Shown piece by piece: positions 36,301-48,704 of a DNA stretch of 64,000 nt. Under the pieces are notes generated by a model that worked only from the letters and a program-made list of their open reading frames with translations, was not told the DNA's origin and made no database searches. The translations under genes were made by a program, and so were the position numbers. Origin of the DNA: Azolla caroliniana (Eukaryota; Polypodiophyta); the NCBI GenBank assembly GCA_043228905.1, contig JBHGNT010000009.1:186001-250000 (forward strand). Direction: 5' to 3'. Positions within the stretch are counted from its first letter, which is position 1; each line of letters opens with the position of its first letter.

Positions 36301-39300
36301 TTTCCTTCCATAACTGTACTTCACATCTTTAGGCAGGTTGGTTTCTTGCTTTACTAATTTATTAAGCTATGATAATAGTCATGTGATGCAAAATTGCCAA
36401 ATTCTTAGGTAGTGGATACACCCATATTGTTTGTAAATAAAAGATGGAATGATGCGTTTATGCTTCGACTATCCTAGCTTGAATCAAGTAGCAAGTAGAA
36501 CTAAATTTTCTATGCGAAGTATTGACAATCTCTGGATTTTGTGAAGGGTGCCATGTACTTTAGTGATATAGGTTATACTTCAAGATATGACCCAGTCATA
36601 TAGACAAAACAATGTTTAGAAGCTCGTTGGCATTACATATGCCCGTCGATAATGCGTCAACTACATTTATGACATCGATGACCTCATTGTTTGATAAGCT
36701 TTTTTATAGTTTTATCCTGAGATATGTCTAGAACCTTGTTGGCATTACTATGCCCTTTGACTAATGTTCAACTGCATTTATGATATTGTTGAAGTCATTA
36801 TCAATGCCTTTCTAATTAGTTATAGCTTTATCTTGAGGATAGCCTAATCTATAGTAGACCGAAACAGACCATACAGATTATTTGACTGAAGTAAAATGTC
36901 TCAATGAGCTTCACATATTTCTTTGTAATCACTCCAAATGACATAAGCATAGATCTTAAAAAGGTTTATGCCATCCCGAGATGGCCGTTGTCCAAAAGTC
37001 TTGATGAGCTTCATAACTTTCCTCATTTATCTGAGTTCTATCGACAAATTTTTGTGAATATCTTGACATTGTCATATTGTTGAAACCAATTAAAGGGGAA
37101 AGGTCATGTTTTGAGTGCACAGATCGGCAACCAAGGAGTTTTGAACGTTACTTTAATTCTAAAGACCTAGGATAGTGACTTCGTTATTGGCACAATACTA
37201 ATGGAGCAAGGTTTTCCTGTTTTGTAAGAAGTTGGAGAGGCATCAGTATAATGGTAAGACCTTGCACCATATATATGAGAGTGTGTATAAGAAGGTTTTC
37301 CTGTTTTGCCATTATACACACTCTCATATATATGGTGCAAGGTCTGATGTTCCTTCGTCATAATACTGCAAACCTTCACTTTCTTATTTTCAGTGCAAAT
37401 TCAATTGAATTAGGATCAGGTTATCGACAAATCTGTGGTTTACATGCTTATTAAATCATGGTTTCTATTTTTATTAACTCAAGGTAGTTAATGACCCTTT
37501 GATGCTTGATACTCTATTGCATTTTAATTCATTTGTAAGTTCTTTATTTACTGTGTTGATATCAGATCTGTGCAGGTTTGAAGCATATGCATGCATCAGA
37601 TCCCCCATATGCTCACAATGATCTGAAGCCAGGAAATGTATTATTTTCAAGCAAGAAAGGTGATTTACCAGTTGCAATAGTAATGGATTTTGGTAGTGCG
37701 GCACCTGCGAGAAGATCAATCAGATCACGTTCGGAAGCTCTAGCGCTGCAGGTAAGCTCTTCAGCATATGTTAGTCATGAAAATGCAGATGCTCGTGAAT
37801 CTCAAGCCCGTGCATGCTTTGTTCTGATGAGTCAGTTGTTTTGTGGCTATGTCATCATGGAGATATGCATCGAGGCATGCAAGTAACCATATGTATTGCA
37901 ACTTGTTTGATTATTCAATTATTGTAGATTGTGTTCTGATTCATCACTTGAAATTCTTTGGCTCTTGCAACTGGTTCATCATATGATTTTGGGGCTTAAG
38001 CCTGTGTTTCTAATCAATGACCCACACTAGTTGTTTCCCACACTTCTATGCTGGATGTAATACGCCATTTCCAACTCATTGTAACCTAAAATTCCTTGTG
38101 TTGCATGTACATGACATGCATGATACTACTTTCTCTTAAGAACAATTGATGTCCTGATAGAGGATCCCATTTTGCTAATCTTAGACTTGTTCCTAAATTT
38201 AAGCTAGAGTGGCAGAGATGTTGATTGAAGACTAATAGATTCATGAGAGAAATACTACATAGCTGGTTGGATTAGCTTCCCAAACATTTTAACCAATGGG
38301 AAGACTATATCAGTCTCACTTGGATCTATAGGGAACTTAAAATTTCTTTTCTTGTCATATAGCACTTTTGATGGTTTTTCGTGTCATTGACTACTTCTAA
38401 AATCACAGAGTACTGTGGAGGTTTATGGCATTTCTTATCAGACCGTTTTTTTTTGGACCTGCATATTGAGAGAAAGAAAGATATATTGACTTCTTTTAAG
38501 AGGCTAGAATGTCCGAAAAGACCAAACAAGAGATTATATGTTAAAATGTTAGTCTCAGTCTTTGAAAACAACAAACCGAAATAAATGTAACTAAGTGAAA
38601 AGTAAAGATGACTAAAGAATCCTGTATCCATATGTGTAAGATTCTCAAGTAAGATTGTAATTTCTGTTTTCGAAGATGACCTTTTTCTATTGATGACGGG
38701 TGGTGAGATCGTGGTCCATGAGGCTGGGGCCTGCATGCGTGACAAATTTCTATTCCCCGATAGTAGCTCCTTCGCAATGTGCTGGTCGGGAGCCCATTTG
38801 TGTAGCCCGTGATTGACTTGTAGCTTGAGGAATGACGAGGCTAAAGAAAGTTGTGATCGTTCTTTGTCAATGAGTTTGTGTGGTTGTATTATTGTCCTTC
38901 AACTTCTCCATCTGTCTCTTGAGTTTTAGCAAGAAAAGCCACAAGCACCAATGGTCCTCATACATCCATTGCCTTGCATATTGGGCCAAAGCCTTGCTTA
39001 AAGAGGCACTGGTATTGCCCTCTTATTTCATAAAAAATAGTACAATGACAAACATAGTGTTCTTCAGATTCCACTCCCTGATGACACAATTTGCAACTTC
39101 TTTCTTCCAAAGGTATGCATATCACACTGACGTGAAGAGGTCCACCGCTGAGGTATCACACTGCATATCACACAGGATAGATGTATGTCCATATAAAGGT
39201 GGGCCTGATGATGAATCCATTGGCCAATGTGTTAAAAAGTGTGCCTCATGGTGGGCCATCGTCCTATCAAGAGATGTTATGGGTTAATCCATGTTCGTGC

Positions 39301-40469
39301 GTTATCCAATTTGATAATATCAGTTTGGATCACTGTATATTTTTTTTGCTTTGGTCATTGTTAGATGTGGACAATTGAAGCATATATATCGGAACAGGGA
39401 TAGTGCATTTATGCTTATGCCATGCGACCTGAACCATTGTTGCATTTCAACATATTAACAATGGTTCTCTGTTTTCAGCAAGTTGTTTTGATGACTTAAA
39501 TGCCAACCTGGTACCTTTAGTTTAGGGAGCTCCCTCTCCCAAAGCCATTTTCTTGTCTAACCAAATTAATATAAGTAAACATAGTTACTAAAAGAATCTA
39601 AATATCTAGGAACTTACCTTCGATTCAAGGGTAGATTTCATTTCATCATTTGCCTTCATTAGCATCTCTTTTGCTGCATCTAGACTTAGCATTTAACTTT
39701 CTATTTCAGGCATCTGGTTATCTTGCATTTGAGAGTCATGTTTATTTTCATTGCATGTAGTTCCTCCAAACATTTTATCTCTATGTTTTGCATCTCCTTT
39801 TCATGCTGGAGAGAGAGAGATAGAGATAGTGAGAGAGAGAGAGAAAGAGATGACTGCTGTGCTTGTAGGAATGGGCCGCTGAACATTGCTCAGCTCCATA
39901 CAGAGCACCAGAGTTATGGGATTGTCCAAGTCATTGTAATATCGATGAAAAAACAGACATTTGGTCACTTGGCTGCACTTTATATGCCATCATGTAAGAC
40001 AACCAAACTCTTATTAGAATCAACAACATAGATATATACACGTATACACATATATATGTATGTATGTATGTAGGAAATATTTTTATTATTCATTTGATAT
40101 CCAGTATTGAAGCTTCTAGGCTGGTTTAAGCAAATGGTTTATGGATGTATTTAAGAGTTGCATGGTGATATAAAGATTTTGGGCGTTGTATATGTTTTAG
40201 TATTTTCTTACAAAAGAGAAAAAGAGTTGCAACTTTTTTATAACAGGTATGGTGTCTCTCCTTTTGAGTATGCGCTGGGTGAATCAGGTGGAAGCTTACA
40301 GTTGGCAGCAATGAGTGGTCAAATACGATGGCCAAGTGGTCCCAAAAAACCATATCAGGATTCATTGCATCAGTTTGTTACATGGATGCTCAAACCACAG
40401 GTAGAGCTTCGGCCTACCATTGATGATGTTATTATCCACATTGACAAGGTTCTTGCTAAGTTCTCCTAA
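33352..40469 (+). CDS. STK16/NAK-like Ser/Thr protein kinase, 340 aa
   Basis: Six exons join in frame: 33352-33547, 35928-36076, 36193-36336, 37566-37751, 39869-39993 and 40247-40469, giving 340 residues. The start MGCTFSGLN offers Gly2 for myristoylation and Cys3 for palmitoylation, as in STK16-type kinases of Golgi and plasma membranes. Kinase landmarks in order are GEGGFSSVYLV (glycine loop), LFAVKKV (ATP Lys), YAHNDLKPGNVL (catalytic loop, with Asn in place of Arg of HRD), VMDFGSA (DFG), APYRAPEL (APE) and TDIWSLGCTLYAIMYGVSPF. The short fifth exon (EWAAEHCSAPYRAPE) was found by searching the intron. All donors and acceptors are GT-AG. Introns are up to 2.4 kb and hold old retroelement sequence. 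Substrates are not predictable. Confidence 0.95.
36560..37215 (+). pseudogene. Ty3/gypsy RT-RNase H relic inside kinase intron 3
   Basis: Broken frames carry MPVDNASTTFMTSM and a second version, MPFD-CSTAFMI, of the MPFGLxNAPxTF motif, then KKVYAIPRWPLSKSLDEL, SEFYRQIF, NQLKGKGH and SDFVIGTILMEQ. The order matches the RT thumb and RNase H start of gypsy polyproteins. Frameshifts and stops are frequent. The doubled NAST motif suggests a local duplication. It is in the same direction as the host gene. Confidence 0.7.
37257..37345. repeat. Perfect 34-bp inverted repeat
   Basis: 37257-37290 and 37312-37345 are exact reverse complements with a 21-base loop. The loop contains GGTTTTCCTGTTTT, which also occurs in direct orientation at 37210-37223. 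It follows the gypsy relic in kinase intron 3. Confidence 0.88.
39811..39850. repeat. (GA)n microsatellite at the kinase exon 5 acceptor
   Basis: An interrupted GA repeat ends about 20 bases before exon 5. Because it lies where a polypyrimidine tract would be expected, its purine run is unusual for a 3' splice site; the remaining CTGCTGTGCTTGTAG provides the pyrimidines. Confidence 0.75.
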
Positions 40470-42109
40470 TCAGAAATCCGTTGTTATCCACATTTGCAAT
40501 GCCCTTGCAGTAGGTGTTCTCCTATTCAGAATTGTATTGAGATCGTGGATTGATTGTTTTCTTATGTGTTGTTAGCAACAGAGTTCTTTATATTTTGGCT
40601 TCAAAAATAACCTTTTGACTCAATCAGATTTTGGCCAGTGCTCCCCATTCATCAGGAAGCACATACCAATGAAAATAATAACAAATGAATGTGTATCGAT
40701 GTTCTGTTGTAGAACTCGTTGGTCTTTCTCGTCTTGCGTTGTCTTTTGAGTAAACTGTGCCTCATTCTTCATTCAACCACCAGGAAAACCCAAGTGTCTG
40801 AAATAATTGTCATGTGTAAACTGGATAATTATCTGTAATTTTTTTATGCTGCTTACAATTTCATTTTTCATATTTTGTTGAGCTCTCATGTTGATTCAAC
40901 TTTTTAATTATAAAGAGCAAAACGGGTGGTTAGGTTAGATTTAAACTAAATCTATTTGAATTCTGTTTATAGAGCATTGCCCGTTGAAAGGATGCTCAAT
41001 AGCTGACGGATATAGTTTTGTATTGGCCAAAAGAATGAACTTGTGGAAAGATTACGAGCTCAATAGAAAATAGGGTTACATGCCTAAACCTCAAAACTTC
41101 TGTTTGGTGTTTTCTCTCAATACATTATGTTGCTTATATATTTCTACTGGTACAGAAGCTGTAATTTCATAGTAAGCAGCTATAATATCACCAAGTACCT
41201 CTCTGAATGTCTTTCAATTATTTCAAAATAGTTCGTAGTGAATACAGACTCTTTTAACTTAAATGACCATAATTGTACATTAGCCAAAATCTGGCTTCAG
41301 AAAATTGTCCATTTTCTTCTACTATGTGGGGGGTTTAGCTAAGAAAAATATATAATTAAAATTCTTATCATATGATATTGTAAAGATCTTACTTAGGAGG
41401 GTTATAATATAACAAGGTTGGCATAATTTGGAGTGGTAGTGCAGAGTTAAGAACTTCTTTCTATATAAAAAGCAACTCAAAAGGTTCAATGGAAGAAATC
41501 CTATTAATTGAGAGTGAATCATGGGTTTGTCCCTTGTTGGAATGATCTTTTCATGTATACCAAACAAAAAGATTAAATTGCATTTTGATTTGGTTTTGTT
41601 GCAAATAATAAACCTACCTAAATCATGTGATTGACCAACACTAAAAGTCTACAACTGAAATTCTTTTACTCAGGGAATGCAGGAATTGGTTCTAGCAGTT
41701 TTTCAATATTGCCGAGCTAAGCAAATCATGGCCAATGTACCCAATGTACTCCAAGATAATTTTTAACTGTTTTGTATCCAATATATAATGATTTTAGACC
41801 AATGTAATATATTCAAAAAACATGCATTCACTCAAAACCACCTACATTAGCTAGTACCACTACAGATACATAGAAAGCATTCAAGTTCTCTGTCCTATTA
41901 ACTATTAATCCATATTTTGAAAAATTGTTGACCACACATTTCTACTTTCTATCTTTTTGTGTTGTACTGTCGCAGAAAAGATTCCACTCTCTTCATACAA
42001 AGAAATTTTATCCACATACAATAACTGAAAGAATGCCATGTCAGAGTAAATATGTTGGACTATTCCAAAGCATTGATTAACAATGTCATGGACAATTCCC
42101 ATCCAATGT
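40470..42109. other. Convergent intergenic region
   Basis: Lies between the 3' ends of the kinase gene (+) and the inhibitor-2 gene (-); both 3'UTRs must fall here. No other gene or repeat boundary recognised. Confidence 0.5.
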
Positions 42110-45009
42110 TTAGTTATGAGGTTTCTTCCCAGGATCAAATTTAGAACACCCAGATGTTGATATTTCATCATGGAGGTGAACTGAATCAATGCCATCGATT
42201 ATCATGTCTTCTTCTCTATTTATCTGCATCTCATCATCTTCATCAGCATCATTCACCACTAAATCCTCCACCCTCAAAGATTTGATCATTCGATATTCAT
42301 TATAATGTGCCTTCCTTTGTTCAGCAAATTTTGAACTATGACTATTTTGACCTAATCCTGTAGAATATTATTTAATGTTAACAGCGTGGTTGTAAACAAG
42401 GAATTTTGGTACCACACATTCCTTTACATGGATCGATGATAATAACAAAATGGGTATCTTAGGTTTTGTTCTCCAATACTGCATACACAAATTCAATGAT
42501 GATACTAGAGAGAATTCACAAGCCATTGGTATGGAAATTTATGGATAGCCCTATTATTGATTGTTAAATATACATGCATAAAGTAAAAAAACATGCACAG
42601 GATGCATTTTTTAATGTATCCCTCCAAGTCAACTCCTAATTCAAGGTGTTCCAACTGATAAAATAAACATCTGGTTTCAGATTCATAAGTATTTTTTAAA
42701 ACATAATTGTGCTGCTTGGGATTAGAAATGATGATAACAGAGATTATCTTGTGATCATTTATGTGTTGAATCCCATCACTTCAGTGGCGTTTGGATGCCA
42801 CATCGTTTAGGCTTTAATCTAGATCCCTTTCTTTGACCAATGGAATTCCATCATCATCGATCACATATTTTATTTCCATTCAGGAGTGGATCGATGAGGT
42901 AGAGTACCAATTGAATCGATCTTCATTAACCTATTATCAAATCACGTCATTGAACCCTTAATACACCACTGGAATCTCAAAATTGTACTAACCGGAGGCC
43001 AAAACTGTCCACAAATTAGAGATTTCTTAAATGTGAGTAGGCAATCACTCCTCCTGAGATGGACTTCCTACTTAAACGCGTCAAGGGAATCTCAAAACCT
43101 TATTGACTGCTGACCAAAAATGTTCACAATTTAGAGACTCCTTAAATGTGAGTAGGAGGTCACTCATCCTGAGGTGGGCCTCCATTTTCTTTGTAATAAA
43201 AACCAGAACCCCCCCCCCCCCCCACTCAAAAAAAAAAAGCTCCCATGGTCAAATCTTTTCCCGAAGAACATGGATTTCCGATGCAGTTCACCGAATAGAC
43301 TTCGGAAAACTCCTAAATTTAGACAGCCAAATTTCCTTATGGTATGACAAAACAAATGGAAACTACGAGAAAGTATTGAAGGTATTATTATGTAGAAATA
43401 TCCTTTTATAAATAGTTCCATCGATTATGAGAAAGTATCACCAATTCTGAAGGAATCTTGTAATTCTACTAAAGAGTTCTATTAATTAGATCACCCTTTT
43501 CCAGATCACTGGGTAAATTTAGTTGACCTAAAAAGAAAGATAGCTCAACTAACCATATTCAAAGTTGAAAGATTCATCACAATCCTCATCTTCATCAGAA
43601 GCCCAGCCTTCTTGTCTTCTTGAGGTGCTCGCCTCTCCACTTGACGATGCAACATCACTCAATGCATCCCAAACTGCTTGAGCATGTTCAGCATCATCTA
43701 ATGCACCTTCTCTTGCAAACGGTGAAATAAATCCTATAATGTGCATGTGTTTTTCATCTTTGTTAGAAATTCCATTTTATAACTTTAAATGAACATTACA
43801 TGGTATTGATTTTATGATGCTCTTGAATCTCATCCAACAAAGAGTCATTTCATCACATGTTATTGGATGGCAATTACATGATCTAGATTATATGGTGCTT
43901 ATGTATCTCAGCTTGTAAACAGTGTCGTTCTATTGCTTATATTTTAATTGAAATCACATGAGATTGATTTTATGATGCATGTGTATCCCATCTTGTGAAA
44001 AGGGTGCAAATTTAAGGCAGAAGATTCTTTGAATGGAGGCGCTATGAAATTGAAATTTATGGTTATACCATGCATATGAATCTTATTTTATGAAAAATGT
44101 GGCATTTTATAGCAAGTGATAATTTCTTTTTCATATTATCAATGAAGGGAAGTAAGAGTTTTGCTTTTGATTGTTTCTCCCACCATCTGGTGCATGATAT
44201 GGAGTCTTTGGCTCAGTGATCTTCCTTTTAGGTGTTTTGGTTGCCTCCAGAAAATTTAAATTTGCTTCATCCCAAGCTACTCGGCTGGAGACAAAAAAAT
44301 AAAAAACATAGAAAGAAGAGAGAAAGAGAGATAGTAACATTACCAAGGCTCTCGAAAAACTGTATACTTATTACTAAAAAAAAAAGCAACAAAACTTGAG
44401 CAAGTTGGAATCTGATAGAAAGACAAGAAGTAGACGGGAAAGAAAAGAAATAGGTAAAGATTTACTGGACGCTTGTTACATATTTATAGAAAAAAGCAAG
44501 CAAGTATCTAGTAAAAAAAAGAACATGGGGATTTATGAAAGTTGGAACTTGACACAAGGACAAGAAGAAGAAAAATGAAGTCATAATTTGTTCAGAAGAA
44601 GATTAATGGAGGTTGGGGCCAAATTGTAGAAAAAAGGAGCATAATATCTCCGTGCAAAATGATGAGAAAAAGAAGACATAACATAACTTATTCAGAAGAA
44701 ATAACAGAAAACTGGCTCCACTTTGTGGAGAAAAATAGGCACAGTTTTCACAACAAATGAAGAAAAATTGTATGGAAAAACATATATAATACGAAACAAG
44801 TATGATTTCAATAGAAAGACAAGGGCAACAAGAATAAAAGGAAAACGTTCATATCTTGTTCAAAAGAAGGTTTGATGGAAACTAGCTTCAAAATTCACGA
44901 GAAAAATAGACATAATTTCTCTGTACGACGAAATAAAGAAACAAGGAAACAAATTTAAGAAGAAGGACGAAGAAGAATACCTAGACCTTTGCTTTCCGTA
45001 TCGTTTCAT
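42110..45009 (-). CDS. Protein phosphatase 1 inhibitor-2 homologue, 185 aa
   Basis: Four minus-strand exons (45009-44981, 44284-44184, 43733-43554, 42357-42110) join without frame error into 185 residues. The product should bind and restrain PP1 catalytic subunits. Inhibitor-2 signatures are [10 protein letters not shown] (the KxxxWDE-type contact), [10 protein letters not shown] (the TP site that GSK3 phosphorylates in animal I-2) and [15 protein letters not shown] (the HYNE helix that covers the active site). Between them is [15 protein letters not shown] with an acidic DEDEDCDE stretch, as in plant versions. The N-terminus MKRYGKQRS lacks the SILK motif. The C-terminus ends KKPHN. A 5'UTR intron with acceptor near 45049 and donor near 45419 is likely. 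Confidence 0.92.
42971..43185. repeat. Tandem duplication, 115-bp period, in an intron
   Basis: GGAATCTCAA at 42971 and 43086 begins two units that share TTAAATGTGAGTAGG and TCACTC-TCCTGAG in the same positions. They lie inside intron 3 of the inhibitor-2 gene. Confidence 0.75.
43208..43239. repeat. Poly-C then poly-A tract
   Basis: About 16 C's followed closely by 11 A's, inside intron 3 of the inhibitor-2 gene. On the coding (minus) strand it is a G16 run, capable of forming quadruplex structures. Confidence 0.85.
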
Positions 45010-45360
45010 GTCATCCAGAGGCAGAAGTTGTCGAACAGAAAGAAATTGCTGCAGAAGATGAGAAGAAAACTAAACAAATTCAACAAATGATAGCATGAAA
45101 TTCCTGCATTAGAGTGGGAAAAAAAAATCCAGTGATTATTAAAGGAAATCGTGCAGAGGATGAAAAGAAATACATGCATGCATACGTACGTATGAAGTAT
45201 ATGTATAAAAGACGAGGATTAAGAAGTTCCTGGAGAGAAAAAAAAAGAAAATGGATAATTTCAAAAGTAGGAAATAAATAAAAAAAACGAAAGAGATTCC
45301 TCGAGAGAATGAAATATTAAAGAATTCCTGCAGAGAATGAAGATAATCAAATCGACGAAG

Positions 45361-45365
<5 letters not shown>

Positions 45366-45412
<47 letters not shown>

Positions 45413-45536
45413 AAGAACCTGAAAACCGGAACGAATGGAAATCTGGTCTTCGTCGTCGTAGTCGTCTGATTCGTCGTCTGCATCGCAGAGAAAGGATTAA
45501 AAAACAAAAGCGAGAGAGAGAGAGAGAGAGAGAGAC
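45366..45536. repeat. (GA)n tracts in inhibitor-2 5'UTR
   Basis: Two GA repeats (about 45366-45400 and 45511-45535) flank the inferred 5'UTR exon. On the sense strand they are CT-rich, which is common in plant leaders. Confidence 0.8.
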
Positions 45537-45639
45537 TCGAGAGGCCAAATGAAGAGAAAAAGGGAAGCATTAAAAAAATTTAAGAAATTAAATAAAAAGG
45601 AAGAAGAAGTACATACATATGTATGTATATAAAAGGGAA

Positions 45640-46028
45640 AATTTTATGGTTTTGCAAGATTGTCGACTTATTGATTTAATATAATTATTTCGTTCGTTAT
45701 TTAAAATTTGGTAAATTAAACAAAAAAAAAAAACAAAGTCGCAACGATTGAAGTTGGAAAAATAGAATTAGAACTAAAATTTTAAGCAAACCTTTTTAGA
45801 GACACATCCGAGATAAACACGTTTACTTTTAATTAATGTCCTTGGAAGACCAATCATGATCTATGTATGAGACGTTGCCTAGCCGATGGCCAAAGATCAC
45901 CTACCGATGAAGATCCTTGCCCGCCGCCCATTACCCCCCCTCTCTCCCCCTCCTAGTGAGCCTCATCTATTGTGCCATTGTGGTAGTTCTTAACCTCATT
46001 CTTGATCTCCGACGTGTGTTTCGTATTA
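45640..46028. other. Upstream flank of inhibitor-2 gene
   Basis: AT-rich sequence with a TATATAC-like motif near 45625 on the minus strand; a promoter is plausible but not demonstrated. Nothing else seen. Confidence 0.4.
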
Positions 46029-46114
46029 GGGAAAAGTACCAGGATACCCCTGGAAGTTCTGGTAACTTCCAAGGGTATCCGGGTACTTTTCCCTGGTATC
46101 CTGGTACTTTTCCC
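46029..46114. repeat. Nested palindromic element
   Basis: GGGAAAAGTACCAGGATACC (46029-46048) pairs exactly with 46095-46114. Nested inside, 46042-46058 pairs with 46064-46080 with one mismatch, and 46073-46093 is a near-direct copy of the outer right arm. Non-coding. Confidence 0.85.
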
Positions 46115-46579
46115 TTCATATTATTGCTGGACGATCCGTGCAATCATTGCATATAAGCAAATGCCAGGACCGATCCGACTCCATACTCGTGATTGGGTCC
46201 ATCATTTCGTCAATATCAACCTTGAAGCCACGCGTCATTGCAACCTAGTTTATAATGCCCTTGCATGTGCAAAACAAGCGACAAACTTCAAAAGTGGTTG
46301 GTCCATCTACATACATGTGTCACTTGTAATGAACCTACTTGTGCGAAAGCTTTTAGTTTATTGAGTGAGTATATGAAACCTCTAGTTTCCTTCCTTGTAC
46401 CCATTAGTTGTGGGCTTTTACCTTCTCTTTGAGGTTTTCCACATGTAATATATTAATATATGGACAAAACAAAATATATGCAGCTTTGTAAAGCAATGCT
46501 TTGACATTATGTAACCTTATAAACACATATTGGAAAGGTTGGGTAGTTCATAGAGTTTATGCAAACCCACACGAGCGTG

Positions 46580-47140
46580 CAACTTGCTTCTAGAGTTCTT
46601 GTAAGTCCACACGAACATTCAAATTGCATGTAAAATCTATGTGGATGATGGGGCATTTGAACAAACGAGCACTTGGGCAAGCAGGTTTTAGACCAAAACA
46701 CTCAATTGTGAATCATTTGGTTACATTAAGAGTAATTATGTAAGAAAGTTGGCTTCAAGGAAAAACATTCTCATGTTGTTTTATTGACTTTAGAAAAGCT
46801 TTTGATACAATACCACATAGTGAGCTTTTAGAATAGGATGGTGGAAATTGGCATGCCATAAGAGTATCAAGTTGTTATTGTATCATTATATGAGCAAGTT
46901 AGATGCCAACTAAAAACTGAGAATGGTTTCTTAAAATACATTTTAAGCTTTGTTGTATGCAGTTGAAGTGTAGGGAGGCATTATCCCTCATAATGCATGG
47001 AATGAGATTGAGAATAATCAAAATATGTTTTTAGGGAGACAACTTGGAGTTAAATCTACCACTTCCTATGAGGTTATATTGAAGGAGATCCCAATGCTAA
47101 AAATAGAGGAAATACTCTCTTGGTTTTTATTTAGAAAATG
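46580..47140 (+). pseudogene. LINE reverse transcriptase relic with internal deletion
   Basis: Frames read ALGQAGFRPKHSIVNHLVTL and CCFIDFRKAFDTIPHSELL (RT motif A region), then EIGMP and VSLYEQVRCQLKTENGF, and jump directly to the late segment LLYAVEV-GGIIPHNAWNEIE and LGVKSTTSYEV. The YADD motif and surroundings between these are missing. Stops and shifts show decay. It is related to the relic at 1940-3480. Confidence 0.72.
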
Positions 47141-47218
47141 ACAATTTTTTGTTTCAAAGCAAGCAAATTTTTTGTTTTGCCATTTTCATATTAAAGGAAG
47201 CAAAATTCTCCAAAAAAG

Positions 47219-47786
47219 TGTTGGGAAAACTATGTCCCTCTAGAAGGGATGAGCCGAATCGAAGAGCAAGCTCGGTCGAGGCCAAAAATCAATCTCCCAA
47301 AACCGAAATCCAGAATCGTTTATACCACCGATTTGGAAGACTATATTTGTAAATAGTCCAAATGTGCCCTTGTGGGCCATACTTGTAAATAGCCAGAAAA
47401 TTGTTTTAGTATATAAACAACTAGGGCAAACTTTAAGTGAGGTAGTTGTATCATTATTAGTTGTTACAATGTTAGAGAAGGTAGTTGCCTCTGTAACTAG
47501 TGAGAGAGAGAAAGAGTGTGTAACTCTGTAGCCATCACTTGACGAAGAAGAGCTCAAGGTCATTGCCTTGGAGCTTCTTGTTGTACTCCTCTCCCCATAG
47601 TGATTTGTTTTGGGGTTTGTGGACCCCCGGGGTTTTTTCCCTTTCGGGTTTTCCACGTTAAATATCTGTGTCCTGTTTTTGAGTTTCTTGTTTTTTGCTC
47701 TTCCTTGTCTGTGCACTGTCATTGTCGATTCTTTGCACCTGAACAAACGAACGAGTAACCGGTTGTGGTTGGTTCGGATCCTAACA
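47219..47786 (+). mobile_element. Solo LTR, copia-like, 568 bp
   Basis: Starts TGTTGGGAAAAC and ends CGGATCCTAACA. Contains TAGTATATAAACAAC (TATA) near 47411 and a leader rich in GA and CT. Neighbouring 5-mers are AAAAG and AAGAT, so the duplication is not clean. It follows the LINE relic directly. No internal retroelement coding remains. Confidence 0.65.
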
Positions 47787-47984
47787 AAGATGAAAAAAAT
47801 CGCACTAAATATGTTGTCAACTATGCTTTCTACCTAGGCCATATAGTTTGTTCCTTAATAAATGAGGACCATTATTTTAGTGAATGAGGACCATTCCCAT
47901 CACCACATGCATGTTGATGTTAACCAAATTCTATACAAAATGTGCATATGGCGCTTGTATATTGAAATAATATAGTGTTTTGTT

Positions 47985-48612
47985 GGGATAGTTGGTGCTA
48001 TGTATGCACAAGAGGCAAAATCGTCAAGATCCGTTTCGAAAGAGGCTTGCAGCCCGCATCCCCTAGGTTTCCAGAAATCTGGATGCTGATCGCAGGTTTC
48101 ACCTTGTGGTATATATGGAAAGCATGTTGCCTCAAGGTTTTCCAAGGTACAGTACGGCCCCCGGAGGAAGTGATCATGGACATATGGTTCGCGATTATCA
48201 GCTGCCCAGGAGGGCAACTGGAAGAGATTTGCAGCCACTCCAACGACGTGATCTCTGCCCGGTTGCGCTTTTGGGAGAAATGGAGGAACACACCTATGGT
48301 GATGCAAGGCAGGAGTGGCCCGAGGTGGAATTACCAACCCCCACGCTGGTTGTTTCCTACTCATCTGCCATCCTCTCTTCGTTGTAGGCCCCAAGAGCCG
48401 ACTCGTACTAGGCAACATTGAAGGGCATCGCCTTACATATAGGTAGCTTCTTACATTAAGTTAGGCCGCAAGGCATTGTAAGTAGGCTCATCTTCTTTTA
48501 CTTGATCGGAGGAAGACTCCCCGATGTGTGTATAAGTCTCCTTGTAGACTCTCTATGTAATAATCCTTCCTAACTAATGGGAAAGTAGCTTCATTTTGGA
48601 AAAATAAAATAA
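47985..48612 (+). mobile_element. 5'-truncated LINE copy with 16-bp TSD
   Basis: Encodes a readable C-terminal ORF2 segment (LWYIWKACCLKVFQG, RLRFWEKWRNTPMV, WNYQPPRWLFP), followed by a 3'UTR with ACTAATGGGAAAG and an (AAAAT)n tail. AATATAGTGTTTTGTT occurs exactly at 47969-47984 and 48613-48628. The frame stays open for about 148 codons, so this is one of the younger copies. Confidence 0.88.
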
Positions 48613-48704
48613 AATATAGTGTTTTGTTCTCAAAATGAACTTCATAAGCTTGATAAAAAAAGCTACTGCCCAAATCTCATAAATATTCTCCCTCCAAATT
48701 GGAG

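Noticed and set aside
38326-39378. Open frames in kinase intron 4
   Set aside because: They lie in an intron confirmed by the in-frame joining of exons 4 and 5, and have no motif.
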